DNA from: Lacibacter luteus
GTDB lineage: Bacteria; Bacteroidota; Bacteroidia; Chitinophagales; Chitinophagaceae
Direction of reading: 5' to 3'
Assembly: GCF_004118265.1 (NCBI RefSeq)
Contig: NZ_SDHW01000006.1
Coordinates: 62,001-126,000 of the forward strand
DNA: 64,000 nt
The position numbers were made by a program, and so were the translations under genes. Shown here one piece after another: positions 59,825 through 64,000 of the stretch; position 1 is the first letter of the stretch; every line of letters starts with the position of its first letter. Under the pieces are notes generated by a model. It was not told the origin of the DNA and searched no databases. It worked only from the letters and a program-made list of their open reading frames with translations.

Positions 59825-61804
59825 TTATTGCCGGATGAGTTTTGCAATAAACTGCTGACCATTGTTTACTAAACGTATTTGATAAATACCTACCGGCAAT
59901 TGTTTCAACGAAAGTTCTAAAATTGTTTGAGAAGGTTGAATAAGTATTTCCTGTTGCAGCAATTGTTTTCCGTTAACATCTGTAATTGCAATAATCGTTT
60001 TCCCTTTTGTGTTCACAGGCAACTGAACAGTTACTTTATCGCTAACAGGATTTGGATAAAGGTTGAATGATGCATTTTTAGCCGCATCAAAAAATAAATG
60101 TTTCGAATACTGGACAGCGCCGTCTGATGCAAAAAGTAATAACCGATATGTAACAGGCGCAGCATTAATTTCATCAACATAAAAACCATTTTCTACCGGC
60201 AACTGTTGTTCAGTAACAGAAATAAATGCCCCATTTCCTGTTTTCTTTTCCAATACCACTTTCTTCACCTGTTCAGCATTTATTAATGACCAGTTCAATT
60301 GAATAAGCTGATTGTTACGCTTACCTGTAAACTGTTTTAGCAGATCAAGCGGAAGAATAGAACAGTTGATGCTGATATTTCCCTGCGGAGCAACATAGCC
60401 CGATTGTATAAGACCGTTTGAACCTGCAACTGCACCATTTGCCGAACCTTCGCAAGGTGGATTGTGCGACGGAGCGTTTTTGATAATACCACTTGCACCA
60501 CCGGTTACATTTGTTGTAACTGTACCGGGTAACGATCCGCTCGACCAAATAACACCACCGCCTCCGCCACCACCGGGACCGGGGCAGGCATTCTGAAATC
60601 CTGCATTACTTCCATTTGCTCCACTTGCCTGTACTGAAAGATTACCCGAAAAGTTGGAGACATTCAGAATTACAACACCACCTGCGCCACCACCTCCGCC
60701 GCCATCACCTGCCGCTTCTGTTTTAACAGGCAAAACAGGATTAACACCCTGGGCTCCGTTTGCAGAAATTGTATATCCGTTTCCGGTTAAAGTGGCCGCT
60801 TTAATAAAAACAATACCTCCCCCGTCACCACCAGGGGTTCCTTCACCTATTCCTGTTGCAACATCATAAATGTTATTCATTTCGCCACTACCGCCGCCGC
60901 CGCCGAGAAAAATTTTATTGGCTGTACTCGTAGCAGTAACCGAAGCAGGGTACCCATAAGAATTAAGAGCAACACCACCTAAACCTACAGTGTTGGCACT
61001 ACACCAAAATGAATTACTTTTTTGTCCTCCATTTCCGCCTGTGCCATAGTTACTTCCTCCACCCCCACCTGTATTATCTACATTCGCTCCTCCTCCTCCA
61101 TTTGATTGTTTGCCCCTTCCGTATTCTCTGCTGGAAATATAATAGGCAATCCCCTCACCTTTTGGAGAGCCACCAAGATTAGAGCCTGATGATTGTGCCA
61201 ATGAATAATAATAGGCTGTTTCTTCTCCGCATCTGTCTGTAGTATTTACAAAAAGTCCACCTCCTTTAAATCCTGCACTATCGGCACTTATTGCTGCATT
61301 GAGTGTAACGGTTCCTGTTGCTTCCAAAGCAATAACACCGCCTGTTTCGGTAGCAGGATCCCATTCGCCTGCTCTTAGTGTACCGGTTACTGTAACATTG
61401 GTATACACAGGCACACGCACAACCTGCACACTTGAAACATCATAAGTATGCAGTAAGTGATTGCTTAAAACAATGGTGTTATTTAAAAAACCGCAGATGG
61501 ATGAAAACTCATATTTGCCTGCATTTCCGATAGATGTAATATTTCCAAAAGAAGAGTTATCGGTTGATGTAATAGAAGCTCCTTTCATTTGAATGATCAA
61601 TACACGATCTCCTGATGCAAGTCCTGCAATACTTTGTAACGTAATTCCGGAATAAGACTGTGAATTGTGAGTGCCGTAATAAATAATGGCTGTTGGCTCG
61701 TAATAACTGTTGATAACACCGGATATAGTTTGCCCTCCGCTTTTTTGTGGGATTAAAAAAACAGTTAGAGATAAGCAAATTAGTATGGGCCAAACGGGTT
61801 TCAC
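59825..61804 (-). CDS. Type IX secreted glycine-rich protein with C-terminal sorting domain
   Basis: The 659-aa precursor starts at GTG with a signal peptide ('PVWPILICLSLTVFLIPQ'). The central region (about 190-450) is extremely Gly-rich with repeated GGGGG blocks ('GGGGSNYGTGGNGGQ', 'GDGGGGGGAGGVV', 'PGPGGGGGGGVIW'), typical of a surface or adhesive fold. The last 80 residues form a T9SS type A sorting domain ('FNLYPNPVSDKVTVQLPVN', 'ITDVNGKQLLQQEI', 'LPVGIYQIRLVNNGQQFIAK'), so it is exported by the type IX system. Cargo function is unknown. Confidence 0.9.
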   Translation of the reverse strand: MKPVWPILICLSLTVFLIPQKSGGQTISGVINSYYEPTAIIYYGTHNSQSYSGITLQSIAGLASGDRVLIIQMKGASITSTDNSSFGNITSIGNAGKYEFSSICGFLNNTIVLSNHLLHTYDVSSVQVVRVPVYTNVTVTGTLRAGEWDPATETGGVIALEATGTVTLNAAISADSAGFKGGGLFVNTTDRCGEETAYYYSLAQSSGSNLGGSPKGEGIAYYISSREYGRGKQSNGGGGANVDNTGGGGGSNYGTGGNGGQKSNSFWCSANTVGLGGVALNSYGYPASVTATSTANKIFLGGGGGSGEMNNIYDVATGIGEGTPGGDGGGIVFIKAATLTGNGYTISANGAQGVNPVLPVKTEAAGDGGGGGGAGGVVILNVSNFSGNLSVQASGANGSNAGFQNACPGPGGGGGGGVIWSSGSLPGTVTTNVTGGASGIIKNAPSHNPPCEGSANGAVAGSNGLIQSGYVAPQGNISINCSILPLDLLKQFTGKRNNQLIQLNWSLINAEQVKKVVLEKKTGNGAFISVTEQQLPVENGFYVDEINAAPVTYRLLLFASDGAVQYSKHLFFDAAKNASFNLYPNPVSDKVTVQLPVNTKGKTIIAITDVNGKQLLQQEILIQPSQTILELSLKQLPVGIYQIRLVNNGQQFIAKLIRQ

Positions 61805-61869
61805 GTGGTTTCGTTATTTCCACAGGGTCCGAGGCTCTACAAAAATGGAGGTAATGGGTACGTAAGATA

Positions 61870-63042
61870 TTACAAATCTTCGGGAGCTACAATATTCAGA
61901 TTCTGTACAAGCTTTGTATTTACAGGTTGATCGCCTTTTAATGCAGGCTGCCATTTTAATTCCTGTTCAAATTTTTGCTTGATCACTCTGTTTAATTCGG
62001 TGTAGCCACCACGGATAACAGTTGCCAATGCAGTGTTACCGTTTTTATCAACAATGAACTCAACCTGTACCGACATGGAGCTATTACCATTCAACATGGG
62101 TACAAGCGATTGACTAAGATTAAATAACCAACGCTGCAAAGCAGCATTGCCATCTTTATAAAAAGGAACACGGTCTACTTTTTCTTCCAATGCCCAGGCA
62201 GCATAAGGATTAACGGGATTATTGGTTTCTATTATTTTTATCCGTTTAACCTTAGGCGTTTCGGGGTTGGTTGAAACAACATATTGCCCGTTTTTAGCAA
62301 TGAGTACTGTTGGCAGCTGATGTGTGTCTTCAAAATACTCATATGCATCCTGTATCTGTGCTGCAAACTTTTGTACTTCTGTTTTATTCTTTGCCCGCTG
62401 CATTACCTGCTCCATTGATTTTTTACTATCGTAACGTGCAGGAAAAATATGAACGGGAATAAAATCCTGACCCTGATCTTTTACAACCGATGCGAGATAG
62501 TACACCTGTTCAATTAAGGAATCGGTAAGTGGTAAACAACCGATGGTTACACAGTTACCATGAATATAAATATCGCCACCCGGTTTGTTTTGATCGCTGA
62601 GAATTGCATCGGAAACATTGGGATAATTTAAGCCAAGTGCCAAATGGTAGTTACTGTTAGGCTTAAACTCATTGATATAATAAAATCCTTCGGGAATCTG
62701 CTTATCGCCTTCTTTACGCTTAGGGCCGTAGGTGCCGGAAGTAGCGCAAACTTTGTACACTTTAAAAAGTTCGAAGGTTTCGCTCCAATCGTTCTTTAAC
62801 CAAACTTCCAATTGCTTTTCGTGTTTGAACGAACGGATGTACATGTATTTCGCCGGCCACTGAAAACCTTTTTCTCTCAGTTCTTTCCGCAGCGAATCTT
62901 CTACACGTGAAAAAATACCTGCGCCTTTAAAATTGCGGGCTGCTGTAACGGTAGCATTGCTACCCTCGTAGGGAGATTGTGCAAAAGCGACTGATAATGC
63001 CGCTGTAAAAGTTACGATTAAAAAGAGGCCTTTGTTGAGCAT
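61870..63042 (-). CDS. L,D-transpeptidase with C-terminal TonB-like domain
   Basis: The 390-aa secreted protein has a signal peptide ('NKGLFLIVTFTAALSVAFA') and a YkuD-type catalytic domain (about 60-200) with the active-site segment 'DIYIHGNCVTIGCLPLTDSL' and 'KQIPEGFYYINEFKPNSNYH'. The C-terminal 80 residues ('MSVQVEFIVDKNGNTALATV', 'GYTELNRVIKQKFEQELKWQ', 'PALKGDQPVNTKLVQNLNIV') match the TonB C-terminal fold. The TonB-like part may dock a partner or the wall. Two TATTTTTG boxes lie just upstream on the minus strand. Confidence 0.85.
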   Translation of the reverse strand: MLNKGLFLIVTFTAALSVAFAQSPYEGSNATVTAARNFKGAGIFSRVEDSLRKELREKGFQWPAKYMYIRSFKHEKQLEVWLKNDWSETFELFKVYKVCATSGTYGPKRKEGDKQIPEGFYYINEFKPNSNYHLALGLNYPNVSDAILSDQNKPGGDIYIHGNCVTIGCLPLTDSLIEQVYYLASVVKDQGQDFIPVHIFPARYDSKKSMEQVMQRAKNKTEVQKFAAQIQDAYEYFEDTHQLPTVLIAKNGQYVVSTNPETPKVKRIKIIETNNPVNPYAAWALEEKVDRVPFYKDGNAALQRWLFNLSQSLVPMLNGNSSMSVQVEFIVDKNGNTALATVIRGGYTELNRVIKQKFEQELKWQPALKGDQPVNTKLVQNLNIVAPEDL

Positions 63043-63070
63043 ACTGGATTTTTAATGAACGTCCGTCACA

Positions 63071-63100
63071 CAAAAATATTTGAAAATGTGCACAAAAATA
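63071..63100 (-). promoter_or_regulatory. Two candidate -7 boxes for the L,D-transpeptidase/TonB-like gene
   Basis: TATTTTTG occurs on the minus strand at 63071-63078 and 63093-63100, 28 and 50 bp upstream of the ATG. Both match TAnnTTTG exactly. Confidence 0.45.
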
Positions 63101-63173
63101 AACGAAATCCCTTGTTAAATAAGGCAGGAAAAACAACAAATATTCTGTCGTAACTATCACATATTGCAAAACG

Positions 63174-63202
63174 AAAAAGGAGCAGTATTTCTGCTCCCTT
63201 TT
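63174..63202 (-). terminator. Intrinsic terminator of hpd
   Basis: An AAAAGGGAGCAG/CTGCTCC-type stem is followed on the minus strand by TTTTTCG, 10 bp past the hpd stop. Confidence 0.8.
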
Positions 63203-63211
63203 GCTATTGAT

Positions 63212-64000
63212 TTACAGGTTTCCTCTTGCTTCCTGCTCTCTTTCTATGGCCTCAAACAAAGCTTTAAAGTTTCCTTTACCAAAACTCTGCGCTCCTTTCC
63301 GCTGAATGATCTCAAAAAACAGCGTAGGACGGTCTTCCACCGGCTTGGTAAATATCTGCAGTAAATATCCTTCATCGTCCCGATCTACCAGGATGCCCAA
63401 TTCTTTTAATGGCTCCAGGTCTTCATCAATATGCCCAACACGATCGAGCAAATCATCATAATAAGTAGTGGGTACACGCAAAAATTCAACACCACGACTG
63501 CGTAAAGCCATGACGGTTTCCACAATATTATTAGTAGCAAGTGCTACATGCTGCACACCTTCGCCTGCATAATAATCGAGGTACTCTTCCACCTGCGACT
63601 TTTTCTTGCCTTCAGCAGGCTCGTTGATGGGAAACTTTACATAACCATTTCCATTACTCATTACCTTACTCATTAGTGCAGAGTACTCAGTTGAAATATC
63701 ATTATCATCAAAGCTGAGGATATTGCGGAAGCCCATTACATTTTCATAAAAGCTTACCCATGGATTCATCTGGTTCCAACCAACATTGCCTACGCAATGA
63801 TCAACATATTGCAATCCGGTTTGCCCGGTTTTGAAATAAGGGTTACTCCACGCACGGTAGCCCGGCATGAACACACCGTTATAATTTTTTCGTTCTATAA
63901 ATAAGTGTACAGTTTCACCATAGGTATGAATACCACTTACTACAACTTCGCCATCATTATCGTTAAGCTTTGTTACTTCTTGGTATTGTTTGGCTCCTCG
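63212..64000 (-). CDS. hpd: 4-hydroxyphenylpyruvate dioxygenase, 5' end outside the window
   Basis: The frame is open to the window edge (262 codons plus stop), so only the C-terminal two thirds is seen. It shows 'ERKNYNGVFMPGYRAW', the first iron ligand in 'GLQYVDHCVGNV', 'WVSFYENVMGFRNILSFDDN', the second ligand in 'EGVQHVALATNNIVETV' and the third in 'RPTLFFEIIQRKGAQSFG'. HPPD turns 4-hydroxyphenylpyruvate into homogentisate in tyrosine breakdown. The other catabolic genes are not visible. Confidence 0.95.
   Translation of the reverse strand, partial: RGAKQYQEVTKLNDNDGEVVVSGIHTYGETVHLFIERKNYNGVFMPGYRAWSNPYFKTGQTGLQYVDHCVGNVGWNQMNPWVSFYENVMGFRNILSFDDNDISTEYSALMSKVMSNGNGYVKFPINEPAEGKKKSQVEEYLDYYAGEGVQHVALATNNIVETVMALRSRGVEFLRVPTTYYDDLLDRVGHIDEDLEPLKELGILVDRDDEGYLLQIFTKPVEDRPTLFFEIIQRKGAQSFGKGNFKALFEAIEREQEARGNL

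Overview
This window looks like a chromosomal segment of a Bacteroidota member, most likely family Chitinophagaceae. The evidence is a type IX secretion C-terminal sorting domain, promoters of the TAnnTTTG type, thrombospondin-3/OmpA and DUF3276 proteins, and the family's typical aromatic operon. Base composition is moderate, roughly 40 percent GC. No rRNA, tRNA, CRISPR array or transposase gene was seen.

Positions 1-22745 (minus strand) hold a phage-tail-like contractile injection system of about 22 kb. In transcription order it encodes a DUF4255 cap/terminator, a 399-aa protein that may be a cap adaptor, sheath, two tube proteins, DUF5908, a LysM adaptor, a VgrG/Afp8-type spike, PAAR tip, gp25, two large baseplate proteins, a 1485-aa PKD-bearing putative fibre, a short tape measure, and a CHAP peptidoglycan hydrolase. 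A cut-off membrane protein follows. The order parallels Afp/PVC-type particles, but no AAA+ ATPase is visible.

Positions 23100-38500 are mostly housekeeping and envelope genes: rsmI, purS, pssA, an aminopeptidase P, pckA, a deoxynucleoside kinase, trpS, an OmpA-like protein, RlpA, an L,D-transpeptidase and a VanX-type dipeptidase.

Positions 37541-45932 (minus strand) form an aromatic amino acid operon: pheA, an aminotransferase, tyrA, a GNAT protein, DAHP synthase/chorismate mutase, aroB, aroA and aroC. Upstream of pheA lies a strong promoter, then an unannotated 29-codon leader peptide with a Phe/Tyr run, then a hairpin that can pair alternatively with the leader. This is a convincing attenuator-like control region.

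Positions 46137-52904 carry a sigma factor paired with an unusual anti-sigma-like/HtrA protease fusion, an ABC exporter, a CBS protein, a cupin and two related small secreted/membrane proteins. Positions 53087-55142 are a small accessory patch: a ParE-type toxin-antitoxin pair, an 80-bp tandem repeat and an AT-rich DUF4062 gene. Positions 55193-64000 return to core genes (dnaK, aspartokinase, a T9SS cargo protein, an L,D-transpeptidase/TonB-like fusion and the C-terminal part of hpd).

Several intergenic repeat families recur, including one whose unit lies in frame inside aroA.
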